Source of the DNA: a candidate division CSSED10-310 bacterium
Lineage (GTDB): Bacteria; CSSED10-310
Length of the DNA: 64,000 nt
Reading direction: 5' to 3'
Assembly (NCBI GenBank): GCA_016931515.1
Contig: JAFGEQ010000015.1
Location: forward strand, 62,001 to 126,000
Position numbers and translations under genes: made by a program. Positions within the stretch are counted from its first letter, which is position 1. Each line of letters begins with the position of its first letter. Positions 1-7,726 of this stretch are shown one piece after another. A model generated the notes under the pieces. The model was not told where the DNA came from. It saw only the letters and a program-made list of their open reading frames with translations, and ran no database searches.

Positions 1-505
1 TACTTTCCTGGCGCATCGGACGCTTCGATGGATCAAAATTCTGCGGTATCGCGCGCCCGGATTCATCCAGCGTCCATCGCCCGGTAAAATGCTCGGGACA
101 TGCTGAAAATACACTATCGAAATTCTCGTCAATTAATCGTTGAATGGCATTATCAACATCATATTCCGATCGATAGGGAGATGTTGGTTGAAGGAAAACA
201 ACTATATCCGGTTCATATTGCTCATTTTTCTTCAGCCAATCCAGTACGTGCAGCAACGCCAGTTCCGATGCGGCGTAGTCTCCGGATATCTCTACCGGTC
301 TGACAATGACCTCAGCCCCCCAATTTCGAGCTATCTCGGCAATCTTCCTGTCGTCAGTCGAGACAAACACCCGGTCAATCCTGTCGGATGATCGCCCGGC
401 ATCAATGCTCCAGGCAATCAACGGCTTTCCAGCTACTTCGCGGATGTTCTTGTATGGGATTCCTTTCGAACCCCCACGAGCGGGTATGATGCAAATTGTT
501 TTCAT
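1..505 (-). CDS. neuA: Acylneuraminate cytidylyltransferase (CMP-nonulosonate synthetase), 3' part outside window
   Basis: The protein starts MKTICIIPARGGSKGIPYKN, which carries the nucleotide-binding signature of the NeuA/KdsB-type cytidylyltransferases (ARGGSKG.P.KN). It continues with a SIDA segment, a VSTDD segment near residue 50 and an FLQPTSP segment near residue 105, all typical of CMP-sialic acid synthetases. About 168 codons are visible; the C-terminal part lies beyond base 1. The enzyme would join CTP to a nonulosonic acid made by the NeuB just upstream, giving the CMP-sugar used by glycosyltransferases. The ATG at 505 lies 26 bases after the neuB stop, so the two genes are co-transcribed. 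Whether the substrate is Neu5Ac, Kdn, legionaminate or another acid cannot be told from the sequence. Confidence 0.88.
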   Translation of the reverse strand, partial: MKTICIIPARGGSKGIPYKNIREVAGKPLIAWSIDAGRSSDRIDRVFVSTDDRKIAEIARNWGAEVIVRPVEISGDYAASELALLHVLDWLKKNEQYEPDIVVFLQPTSPYRSEYDVDNAIQRLIDENFDSVFSACPEHFTGRWTLDESGRAIPQNFDPSKRPMRQES

Positions 506-531
506 TACACAGTTTTTTCCGATCCGAGTTA

Positions 532-1425
532 TCAATGCTGATTGGATGGTTTTTCCGGAGTACGTCTCAATTTCTGCATCACCGGAATTTCATCGGGGAC
601 GATCCGCTTGATCCCGTCACCCAGTGCCAGTTCTACACTTCGGATATCCCGTACCAGACGAGCTAAACCATGGGGTTCCACAGATGCCGCCTGATCACTC
701 CCCCACATGGCACGATCAAGAGTCAGATGTCGTTCGATCATGCATGCGCCAAGAACGACGGCAGCCAACGATGTCTGAAGACCGACTTCGTGACCTGAAT
801 AACCGATCGGGCACGGAAACTCATTCTGGAGGGTCTGGATTACACGAAGATTTAGATCTTCGACTTTTGTCGGGTATGTACTCGTTGTGTGCAGAATGAT
901 GAGATTATGGGTACCGAGGAGCCGGACTGCGTGCCGTACCTGTTCCAGAGTGCTCATGCCGGTGGACAGTATCAACGGCCGTCCGGTATCTCTGCATCGC
1001 AGCAGCAGATCATCGTGTGTCAGACATGCGGATGAAATTTTAAAGCATGGCGTACCGAATGATTCAAGAAATGCCACCGACTTCTCATCCCAGCAGGATG
1101 CGAACCATAGAATTCCCTTCTGCCTGCAGTAATTGTCGATTACCGTGTATTCATTTTCTCCAAACTCCAGCCCCCGTTTAAGGTCACCATTTGTACTGCC
1201 GAAAGGACTTTCCCTGAGACGTCCAAGATCTTCCCTTGAATATACGAGATCCACATCTCTTTTTTGGAATTTGACCGCCTGGCAGCCGGCCGATATGGCA
1301 GCATCAATCAATCTGAGCGCTGTTTCGACATCGCCGTTATGATTGATGCCGATCTCTGCAACGACAAAACATGGGTTCCCAAAGCCTATTTGCTGATCTG
1401 CAATTTTAACTGATGCACCCAACAT
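532..1425 (-). CDS. neuB: NeuB-family nonulosonic acid synthase lacking the SAF domain
   Basis: This 297-residue protein would condense phosphoenolpyruvate with an N-acylated hexosamine (or related sugar) to give a sialic-like acid in the cytoplasm. Family motifs are clear: EIGINHNGD at 24-32, KFQKR at 52-56, a STGMST segment near 154, GYSGHE at 208-213 and ERH at 231-233. The usual family length is about 340-350 residues, ending in a SAF (antifreeze-like) domain that in known NeuB dimers reaches into the partner's active site. Here the protein stops soon after the barrel, at a KLRRT segment, so that domain is missing. The ATG at 1425 has an AGGGAG ribosome site 7 bases upstream. It sits between the ABC permease and neuA. 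Confidence 0.87.
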   Translation of the reverse strand: MLGASVKIADQQIGFGNPCFVVAEIGINHNGDVETALRLIDAAISAGCQAVKFQKRDVDLVYSREDLGRLRESPFGSTNGDLKRGLEFGENEYTVIDNYCRQKGILWFASCWDEKSVAFLESFGTPCFKISSACLTHDDLLLRCRDTGRPLILSTGMSTLEQVRHAVRLLGTHNLIILHTTSTYPTKVEDLNLRVIQTLQNEFPCPIGYSGHEVGLQTSLAAVVLGACMIERHLTLDRAMWGSDQAASVEPHGLARLVRDIRSVELALGDGIKRIVPDEIPVMQKLRRTPEKPSNQH

Positions 1426-1473
1426 ACAAATCTCCCTGCAACCTAGTATTATCCGGATAAGGCGGATGAAGTG

Positions 1474-2313
1474 TCAGACTATATCCGCGAATGTCGATTC
1501 CATTCTTCGGAAGAACAAAACACCTGTAAACAAAGTAATCATGGCGGCCAGAACCGATACGAAAAGAACGGCGTCAGGTGGGTTCCCGCTTCCAATAAGC
1601 GCCCATCTGAACCCCTCAACGACTCCAACCATCGGATTCAGGCTGTAGATCGTTCGCCAGGGTTGATTCAACAAGCTGGCCGGATAGGCGACCGGAGTAG
1701 CGAGCAGCCAAAACTGGAGTAAAAACGGCATGATGTATCTCACATCTCTATACCGCACATTCAGTGAAGCGAACCACAGGCCAGTCCCGAGCGCTGTCAT
1801 CAGGGCCAATAATACGAACAGGGGGAGCCATACGATATTCCACGTCGGCGGGATCCCGTATCCAGCCATGAACAGACATAACACCATGAACGCCAGACCC
1901 ATGTCGACGAGAGCCGCTGCAGAACATGACATTGGCACTATTAATCGCGGGAAGTATACTTTTTTAATCATATTGGCATTGCTGACGAGACTATTAGCAC
2001 TTTGAGTCAGTGTCGTTGAAAAGAAACTCCATGGGACCAATGCTGAAAACGAAAACACAGGGTAAGGTAATCCATCCGATGGTACTTTGGCCAGACGGCC
2101 AAAGACAAACGTGAAGACAACCATGGTCAGAAGAGGCTGCAACACAGCCCATGACACGCCAAGAACCGTCTGTTTGTATCGTACCTTAATATCGCGCCAT
2201 GCCAGAAGACGAAGCAAATCCCGATACTCCCATAACTCTTTGAACTCGACAGGATTCCATCCGTGTTGCGGTTTAATGATAGTCACCGGAACCGATTCGT
2301 TACAGTTACTCAT
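1474..2313 (-). CDS. wzm: ABC-2 type polysaccharide exporter permease (Wzm-like)
   Basis: This integral inner-membrane protein of 279 residues has about six hydrophobic spans and the family segments RDIKVRYKQTVLG near the N-terminus, SFFSTTL, and NVRYRDVRY before the last spans. With the Wzt ATPase encoded at 4830-6098 it should flip a lipid-linked polysaccharide across the inner membrane. A longer frame would start with TTG at 2364, but the ATG at 2313 gives a conventional N-terminus and overlaps the upstream gene by 8 bases (ATGAGTAA), an arrangement also seen at 7719-7726 in this operon. Two genes separate it from its ATPase partner, which is less common than adjacency. Confidence 0.86.
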   Translation of the reverse strand: MSNCNESVPVTIIKPQHGWNPVEFKELWEYRDLLRLLAWRDIKVRYKQTVLGVSWAVLQPLLTMVVFTFVFGRLAKVPSDGLPYPVFSFSALVPWSFFSTTLTQSANSLVSNANMIKKVYFPRLIVPMSCSAAALVDMGLAFMVLCLFMAGYGIPPTWNIVWLPLFVLLALMTALGTGLWFASLNVRYRDVRYIMPFLLQFWLLATPVAYPASLLNQPWRTIYSLNPMVGVVEGFRWALIGSGNPPDAVLFVSVLAAMITLFTGVLFFRRMESTFADIV

Positions 2314-3592
2314 TGAAAAATTGTCTCGTTTGATTGTGGGTTTTGGAACCGCTGATTGATGCAATCCGGTCTCCCAATCGCCGGGTGTCTTCGCGCAACA
2401 TGGAGGATACCGCAGTTAACCGATCACTGAATTCAGACCGTTTTTCCAATAGCAGACAGGCTTCATCAACGATCTGACTTCGGCAAGACTGAAGACTGGT
2501 GGAGTCGAACGGATCTGTCCGATGCCATTCCAGATGATCGCAAACACCCTGCATCTTATGGTTGTTGACCGATAAGGGTATAAACGGGCATCCGGACATA
2601 GCTGCAAAAATAACATAATGATAGTGGCCTGAGACAAGAAAGGATGATCTGGAAAAGAGATGCCAGAGATCATAATACTCGTTTTCCGGTCCAAAAAACA
2701 GCGATCCAGTCCGTCTCGCTGCCTCCGCCAGGGGTAAACACCATGGATCTTTTGCCACAAGAACAGCCTGATGCCCCAGCGATTTCAAATCCCTGACTAA
2801 ATGTGTAATTTCGCCATCCCAGCGTCCCCTGGGCATGCTGACGGGTAGACCGGATGCACTCAGGCAGAAATACGACTGTTCCGTTAGACCATTTGCTCTG
2901 AGCCAGTTATTCACCCGATCAGCCGGGTAGTCATTCGGATTTTGTGAAAAGGCTGCATCCGGATACAGTTCCGCGTTCATTACACCCATCGACTGGAGCA
3001 TCCTCAACGAGCAGGGTTCCCTCACGGCAACCAGGTCGATCAATGGGAATACTTTATGTACCATTCCAAACAAAATCGGCCGTACATCATTGAGATGCGC
3101 GGTATGGTTGATTATTCCACAGGGTTTGTGCAACCTTGTTTTTGTCAGCCATAACAGGAAAACGCCATGACACCCTTCAGGCGTGTTCCGATAGATGGAA
3201 TTCTCGCCATTATAGAGAACAATATCCGCTTGATTCGCCCTGTCCAGAAACTCCTTCGCTATCGGACCGCATCGGCCGGCCATCCACTCATCAGCCCAAA
3301 ATTCAAAATCGTCAGCAACCGCAGGATAAAACGATTCTTGAGATGACATCCGGTAAAGGAATCGACGAACACCGCGGGGCCATTTTTCATCCCGCATGAG
3401 TTGACCTCCGAGCCACCGATGCATTCGTCTTAGATGAGAACGAGCAAGCCAAGCATGTGAAAGTGATTCTATCCTGCATCCCGGTAATGCTTGTTTTATA
3501 ATGTGCATCAGAGCGGGCGGACTCGCCTGTGCACCCCAATTGAGATGAGCAGTATTATCATTTAAAAACAAAACATGCCGTCTGACAGTCAT
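2306..3592 (-). CDS. Polysaccharide pyruvyl transferase family protein
   Basis: The 428-residue protein matches the CsaB-like family in overall layout. It has an N-terminal region with NWGAQASP (residues 18-25), an IVLYNGENS segment near residue 125, a VAVREPCSLRMLQSMGV stretch in the middle, and a C-terminal half with a SGHYHYVIFAAMSGCPFIPL stretch like the GT-B fold of the family. Members add pyruvate ketals to sugars using phosphoenolpyruvate, and others are used in glycan pathways with less clear roles. The start ATG at 3592 has little Shine-Dalgarno support. It overlaps the next gene (wzm) by 8 bases. The assignment to the family is good; pyruvylation itself is inference. Confidence 0.75.
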   Translation of the reverse strand: MTVRRHVLFLNDNTAHLNWGAQASPPALMHIIKQALPGCRIESLSHAWLARSHLRRMHRWLGGQLMRDEKWPRGVRRFLYRMSSQESFYPAVADDFEFWADEWMAGRCGPIAKEFLDRANQADIVLYNGENSIYRNTPEGCHGVFLLWLTKTRLHKPCGIINHTAHLNDVRPILFGMVHKVFPLIDLVAVREPCSLRMLQSMGVMNAELYPDAAFSQNPNDYPADRVNNWLRANGLTEQSYFCLSASGLPVSMPRGRWDGEITHLVRDLKSLGHQAVLVAKDPWCLPLAEAARRTGSLFFGPENEYYDLWHLFSRSSFLVSGHYHYVIFAAMSGCPFIPLSVNNHKMQGVCDHLEWHRTDPFDSTSLQSCRSQIVDEACLLLEKRSEFSDRLTAVSSMLREDTRRLGDRIASISGSKTHNQTRQFFNE

Positions 3593-3633
3593 ACTTATCG
3601 GTCTCGCGATTCAGTGTGCGACAATGCCATAAA

Positions 3634-4827
3634 TCAGCCTCTTCGAGTCAAACGGCTCCAGAGCCGTTTCCTATAGTATGTCATCCTATTCATAAAAATG
3701 TATACTGGCGACTTTTCGCGACGTCGTTTTTGTGCAAGTCGTTTCTCAAGAATCCGGATCCATTCGCCTGTAATTCCATTGGCAGCCGCCAGTTTAATGA
3801 GACCGGCATACCGTACTTCCGGAAGCGAATGAGCCCCCAATGGCATGTCCCTGATCTGTTCATCCGTGACATCCAGGGGAAAGCATGGAGGTTGCGGCAA
3901 GCCAAGAGCTCTGAATGTGAGAATATTCCGGATACATTTTTCGCAACGGCAACAGTTACGGTCCTTCTCAGGCCCTTGCCAGCAAACACGAAGATCGCTT
4001 AAAAACTCGTTCCATTGACTCATCGCTGCAATTTTAGACGCTCTTGAATATGCTGTTCCATCAGGAATCACTCGGAAGCTGTCGCTTGACAAAAGGGGAT
4101 CAGTGAATGGATTGGATCCTTCATGCAATACGCATGACTCGTTGTAGGTCAGACCCTGTCCGATCAATCCGAATCGATAGCGCTGCGCGAACAGCATCAG
4201 GCAGGCGGCGATGGCAGCACCGAAAGAATGACTCCAGTCCGACACCAGTGATCGATAATTCGTCGAGACAGGTATCGTCTCCATGCCAAGACTCATCAAG
4301 ACACGTTTCGATCGATCGACAGCGGAATCGAATGCTTTCAGATTCTCAAGCGGAATATCAAATCCGTGTACTATCAGACCGGCAGCGGGTTTGAATAAAA
4401 AACGCCGATCATCTGACTGCGTGTGGCGATAGGCAGTAAAACATGAATCGACACCTCCCGAAAATGCGACGACCGTTTCCGTACGGTTTTCCGGAAGCGT
4501 CAATTCCTCTTCGCGATCAGCGCGGATCGACACTTTTTTCAGCTTCGGCAGCCACTCCACCCAGGCATCCTGATAATCATCAAGATTTCGCAAAAGTGAC
4601 GGCGACACAGCACCATGAATATGTACAGGGAGTCCCGTTTGCATAAAAAGGTATATTAATCCGACAACAAAAGGATCCGAGTTCCCGATCAGCTCAGATT
4701 CTTTCGACTCAGGCAAGGCAAACCATAGAGTATTTCGTTGCTGTCGAGGTATCTCGATCGTTTTGGAGATGATCAGAGATCGGTTCCGGCGTATCGGCTC
4801 TTCCGGCCAAATATTAACAGCATTCAT
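3634..4827 (-). CDS. PP-loop ATPase, QueC-like, in polysaccharide operon
   Basis: This 397-residue cytoplasmic protein has a PP-loop SGGVDS at residues 123-128, the ATP pyrophosphatase signature of QueC, asparagine synthetase and related enzymes. A cysteine cluster follows: C282, then C292/C293, C295 and C298, spaced as in the QueC zinc site (C-x9-C..C-x2-C). The first 120 residues form an extension that QueC lacks, and the C-terminal 80 residues are basic. It is not recognisable as the PseA/WbpG sugar amidotransferase, whose motif differs. No other queuosine gene is nearby. It lies 2 bases after wzt and upstream of the pyruvyltransferase-family gene. Family chemistry adenylates a carboxylate or carbonyl, so a glycan-modifying amidation is plausible but unproven. 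Confidence 0.72.
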   Translation of the reverse strand: MNAVNIWPEEPIRRNRSLIISKTIEIPRQQRNTLWFALPESKESELIGNSDPFVVGLIYLFMQTGLPVHIHGAVSPSLLRNLDDYQDAWVEWLPKLKKVSIRADREEELTLPENRTETVVAFSGGVDSCFTAYRHTQSDDRRFLFKPAAGLIVHGFDIPLENLKAFDSAVDRSKRVLMSLGMETIPVSTNYRSLVSDWSHSFGAAIAACLMLFAQRYRFGLIGQGLTYNESCVLHEGSNPFTDPLLSSDSFRVIPDGTAYSRASKIAAMSQWNEFLSDLRVCWQGPEKDRNCCRCEKCIRNILTFRALGLPQPPCFPLDVTDEQIRDMPLGAHSLPEVRYAGLIKLAAANGITGEWIRILEKRLAQKRRREKSPVYIFMNRMTYYRKRLWSRLTRRG

Positions 4828-4829
4828 GT

Positions 4830-6098
4830 CTAAACCAATCTCTCTTCATCCAGGTTGCCCTTCATTGTAATTTCCCATTGGGAAGCCGGAACCAGGACCC
4901 TGTCAGCGACACTGTCAACCCTGACTCCTCCCTCAACCGGGATTTCAACCCATTCCGAGTAGAACCGTTCAGTTCTCCCAGAATCCGGATGTGCGATTAT
5001 TTTAATCCGAGATGTATAGATCGTCGGTCTCAACCATAAGACTGGCAGATGTACGTGGAACGAGTACCGGCCCGGCACCCGAAGTTCCGGCTTCAAATCT
5101 GTATCGAATGAATCGAGAACAACATTCAATCCCTCCGGTGTGCAAATACCGAGCTGGACATGGAGTTTCCAATATGTTTTCCGGATGTCCATTTCAAATG
5201 CGAACGTTAGAGGCGTCGCGGGATCAAGAACGTCCATCTGTCGGATGATCCTGAGATGTCTGACTTCCACAGATTCACCATGCTGGGATACGGGGTCTTC
5301 ATCTCGGGCGATCACCATGCGACCGTATTGCGCGATAACCTCGGCGATATTGCCATAGATTGATATCTCTCCACTTTCCAAAAGCAGACCTGCAGTGCAC
5401 AGCCTCGACACAGCACCAAGGTTATGGCTCACAAACAGAACAGTGCGGCCTTCACGTGCTATCTCACTCATCTTGTCAATGCATTTTTTCCTGAAACCTG
5501 CATCACCAACCGACAGGACTTCATCAACCAGGAGAATCTCCGTTCGCAAGTGAGCGGCGACAGCAAACGCCAGCCGCAGATACATACCGCTGGAATATCG
5601 TTTGACAGGTGTATCGATGAATTGTTCAACCCCTGAAAACTCAACTATTTCCTCGAAACGTGCATTGATCTCACGGTTCTTCATACCGAGGATCGTCCCA
5701 CTGAGAAAGATATTCTCGCGACCCGTCAATTCAGCATGAAAACCGGTTCCTATTTCCAGCAAACTGCCGACTCGACCGGTAATCGTTGCCAAACCTTCGG
5801 ATGGCGGAGTTATTCTAGACAGAATCTTCAAGAGAGTGCTCTTGCCGGAGCCATTCCGCCCGATAACCCCCAGAACCTGTCCCTGCTCTACCTTGAACGA
5901 TATGTCCCGGAGAGCCCAAAACTCCTCGCTGTGAAGTTTTCCAATGCGCTTCTGCCCGGGTCGCCGGAGTTTGAATCGTGAGAACTGACTCAGTGCCGAT
6001 TGTGCCAGTGTCTCAGCCAATGTATCAGCTTGAGAGACTCTCGAACCTATCAGGAATCGTTTGCCAATTCCCTCTGCACTGATTGCGTATGCAGTCAA
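4830..6098 (-). CDS. wzt: ABC transporter ATP-binding protein with C-terminal sugar-binding domain (Wzt-like)
   Basis: The 422-residue protein has Walker A (GRNGSGKST, 80-88), the signature YSSGM at 168-172, Walker B ILLVDE at 188-193 and the H-loop histidine near 225. Residues from about 270 form a beta-rich extension like the Wzt carbohydrate-binding domain, which in characterised systems recognises the finished end of the polymer before export. An N-terminal insert of about 35 residues before the core is also usual for Wzt. It pairs with the permease at 1474-2313. The start is a TTG at 6098, supported by GGAGGG ten bases upstream and by alignment of the first residues with the family. The 3' end is 2 bases from the PP-loop gene. 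Confidence 0.9.
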   Translation of the reverse strand: MTAYAISAEGIGKRFLIGSRVSQADTLAETLAQSALSQFSRFKLRRPGQKRIGKLHSEEFWALRDISFKVEQGQVLGVIGRNGSGKSTLLKILSRITPPSEGLATITGRVGSLLEIGTGFHAELTGRENIFLSGTILGMKNREINARFEEIVEFSGVEQFIDTPVKRYSSGMYLRLAFAVAAHLRTEILLVDEVLSVGDAGFRKKCIDKMSEIAREGRTVLFVSHNLGAVSRLCTAGLLLESGEISIYGNIAEVIAQYGRMVIARDEDPVSQHGESVEVRHLRIIRQMDVLDPATPLTFAFEMDIRKTYWKLHVQLGICTPEGLNVVLDSFDTDLKPELRVPGRYSFHVHLPVLWLRPTIYTSRIKIIAHPDSGRTERFYSEWVEIPVEGGVRVDSVADRVLVPASQWEITMKGNLDEERLV

Positions 6099-6234
6099 GC
6101 GATCAGACCCTCCATCCTATTTCAAGATGATATGGCTCCGCCATTTCAGCAGCACTCTAGATATGCCCATCTCTTTGTAAACATTAATTTTTCTATCGGT
6201 CTCACCATTCAGCTAACCGATTGAATCTCATTCC

Positions 6235-6254
6235 GGTCACATCCCCTTGTGACC
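6235..6254. repeat. Inverted repeat in upxY-wzt spacer
   Basis: Perfect 7-base arms GGTCACA and TGTGACC are separated by six bases. An adjoining GTGACctGTCAC palindrome overlaps the right arm. They sit in the 211-base spacer between upxY and wzt, the largest gap inside the operon. There is no T-run after the hairpin on the minus strand, so it does not look like an intrinsic terminator. It could be an RNA structure or operator; no function is shown. Confidence 0.4.
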
Positions 6255-6309
6255 TGTCACGATTACGCTCTTAATCGGGACTGTCTTCAAGGGTCTATCA
6301 TGAACGGCA

Positions 6310-6861
6310 TCAGACCACTGCAAGCATTGACGAATCCATCTGTACTTGAGTGCTGATACCCATGATCTGCATCAATACAAGAACCCGATCCGGTCCTGAA
6401 AGTTCTTTAATGAACAAACCCTGGAGATCTTTCATCAGACCGTATCGAACCATGACCTTCTGGTTCGGTTCGAATGATCGGGGCAGACTAATGATACCGC
6501 TGCCGTTCTCCTGCCGTTTCAAATAACGTATCACATCATCTCGGACTATCGCCGGAGTGCCGTTAAAACAAACCAGACGTTTAACTCCAATCGTTCTCTG
6601 AATTAATGTGAACGAATCTTCGAAACCTGCCTGAACAAAGATATACTGAGGAAACAACGCCTGCACCCTGTGTTTCAGTGTTCCAAAAATAAAGATTTTA
6701 TTCTTCACCAAGGGGACATAAGATACTATCTCCAGCAATTTTAATCGCTCCGCAACAAGCTGTTCCCCATGTGCTTTTGTCTGAACGACATGCCATGTCA
6801 CTTCGGGGGGTATTTTTTTTGATCGCTTTGGGTGTCGTTCAATTGCTGAGAGCGTTTTCAC
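6310..6861 (-). CDS. NusG-like transcription antiterminator (UpxY/RfaH family)
   Basis: The protein has an N-terminal NGN domain beginning with WHVVQTKAHGEQLVAERL, a FPQYIFVQAG core and the IGVKRLVCFNGTPA segment, and a short C-terminal KOW-like domain (GLMKDLQGLFIKEL). This is the layout of the specialised NusG paralogues that bind RNA polymerase and let it read through long polysaccharide operons. A TTG at 6876 would add five residues; the GTG at 6861 is preferred because GGGGA lies about nine bases upstream, but the choice is uncertain. It sits inside the operon between the BY-kinase and wzt, and probably promotes expression of the distal genes. Confidence 0.88.
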   Translation of the reverse strand: MKTLSAIERHPKRSKKIPPEVTWHVVQTKAHGEQLVAERLKLLEIVSYVPLVKNKIFIFGTLKHRVQALFPQYIFVQAGFEDSFTLIQRTIGVKRLVCFNGTPAIVRDDVIRYLKRQENGSGIISLPRSFEPNQKVMVRYGLMKDLQGLFIKELSGPDRVLVLMQIMGISTQVQMDSSMLAVV

Positions 6862-6949
6862 TATCCTGATCCCCAACTGAATTTTTCAAGATACGCTGAG
6901 TTGATGTCCTTATCCAGAAGTTCGATATTCAATTTTACGTTCGGACCAA

Positions 6950-7726
6950 TCAGCGTGTTTGAATATCATCGCCATCTTCCCTGGCGTATTTCGTGTAATA
7001 AGCCGGATAGTCCGTGTAATAGAGATAGCGATTCTTCCTGACATTGCAACGAGACAGGATGATTCCACTAATCTCAGCGCCCAATTTTCTCAATGTTTGA
7101 GCAGTCTTTTCAACAGTTCTACGGTTGGTTTTTCCTGCTCGAACAACAAGATAAGTGCTATTTACCTTAGTGGAAATTATCCCGGCATCAGCGACGTATC
7201 CCAATGGTGGTGAATCCAAAATTATCAACCTGAACCGATTCTTCAGAGAGTTGAGAATTTCTTCCAGGAACGGAGTGCCAAGTAATTCGGTCGATTGATG
7301 CAGACTCTTGCCGGCCGTTAACACACTTAAGTGCGGGTGTCCGGTGGAATTGAATTTTCCAGCATTGACGTCTTTCCCGTCCAGCAGAAGATCCGCCAGT
7401 CCGGGTCGGCGATCCAGGCCGAATGCTTTATGGACATTCGGGTTTCGCAGATCGGCATCGATAAGCAAAGTGTCCGTTCCGGAGCTTGCGCAAGCAAGTG
7501 CCAGATTACAGGCGACAGTTGTTTTCCCTTCGCCCTGAACAGCGCTAGTGATCAGGACAAGGGTGCCTGAGCCACTGTCCTTGTTCTTATCAATCTGGCA
7601 ATCCACATGCAATCTCAACATTCGAAACGCTTCAGTCAGAATGTTATCCGATTGCGTAAAATCTGCCAGATTGATCGATTTTCGTGAAATTTTATTTTTG
7701 TTGCCAGCGGACATTGTCTTACTCAT
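6950..7726 (-). CDS. BY-kinase (CpsD/CapB-type tyrosine autokinase)
   Basis: The 258-residue cytoplasmic kinase has Walker A (SAVQGEGKTT, 61-70), Walker A' (LLIDADLR, 87-94) and Walker B (LIILDSPP, 167-174). Its last 25 residues contain seven tyrosines within positions 234-247, the autophosphorylated cluster of bacterial tyrosine kinases that control polymer length and export. The kinase is separate from its membrane activator, as in Firmicutes CpsC/CpsD, and that activator is encoded just upstream with an 8-base overlap (ATGAGTAA). A second in-frame ATG four codons in is possible because the ribosome site overlaps the first ATG. Confidence 0.9.
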   Translation of the reverse strand: MSKTMSAGNKNKISRKSINLADFTQSDNILTEAFRMLRLHVDCQIDKNKDSGSGTLVLITSAVQGEGKTTVACNLALACASSGTDTLLIDADLRNPNVHKAFGLDRRPGLADLLLDGKDVNAGKFNSTGHPHLSVLTAGKSLHQSTELLGTPFLEEILNSLKNRFRLIILDSPPLGYVADAGIISTKVNSTYLVVRAGKTNRRTVEKTAQTLRKLGAEISGIILSRCNVRKNRYLYYTDYPAYYTKYAREDGDDIQTR

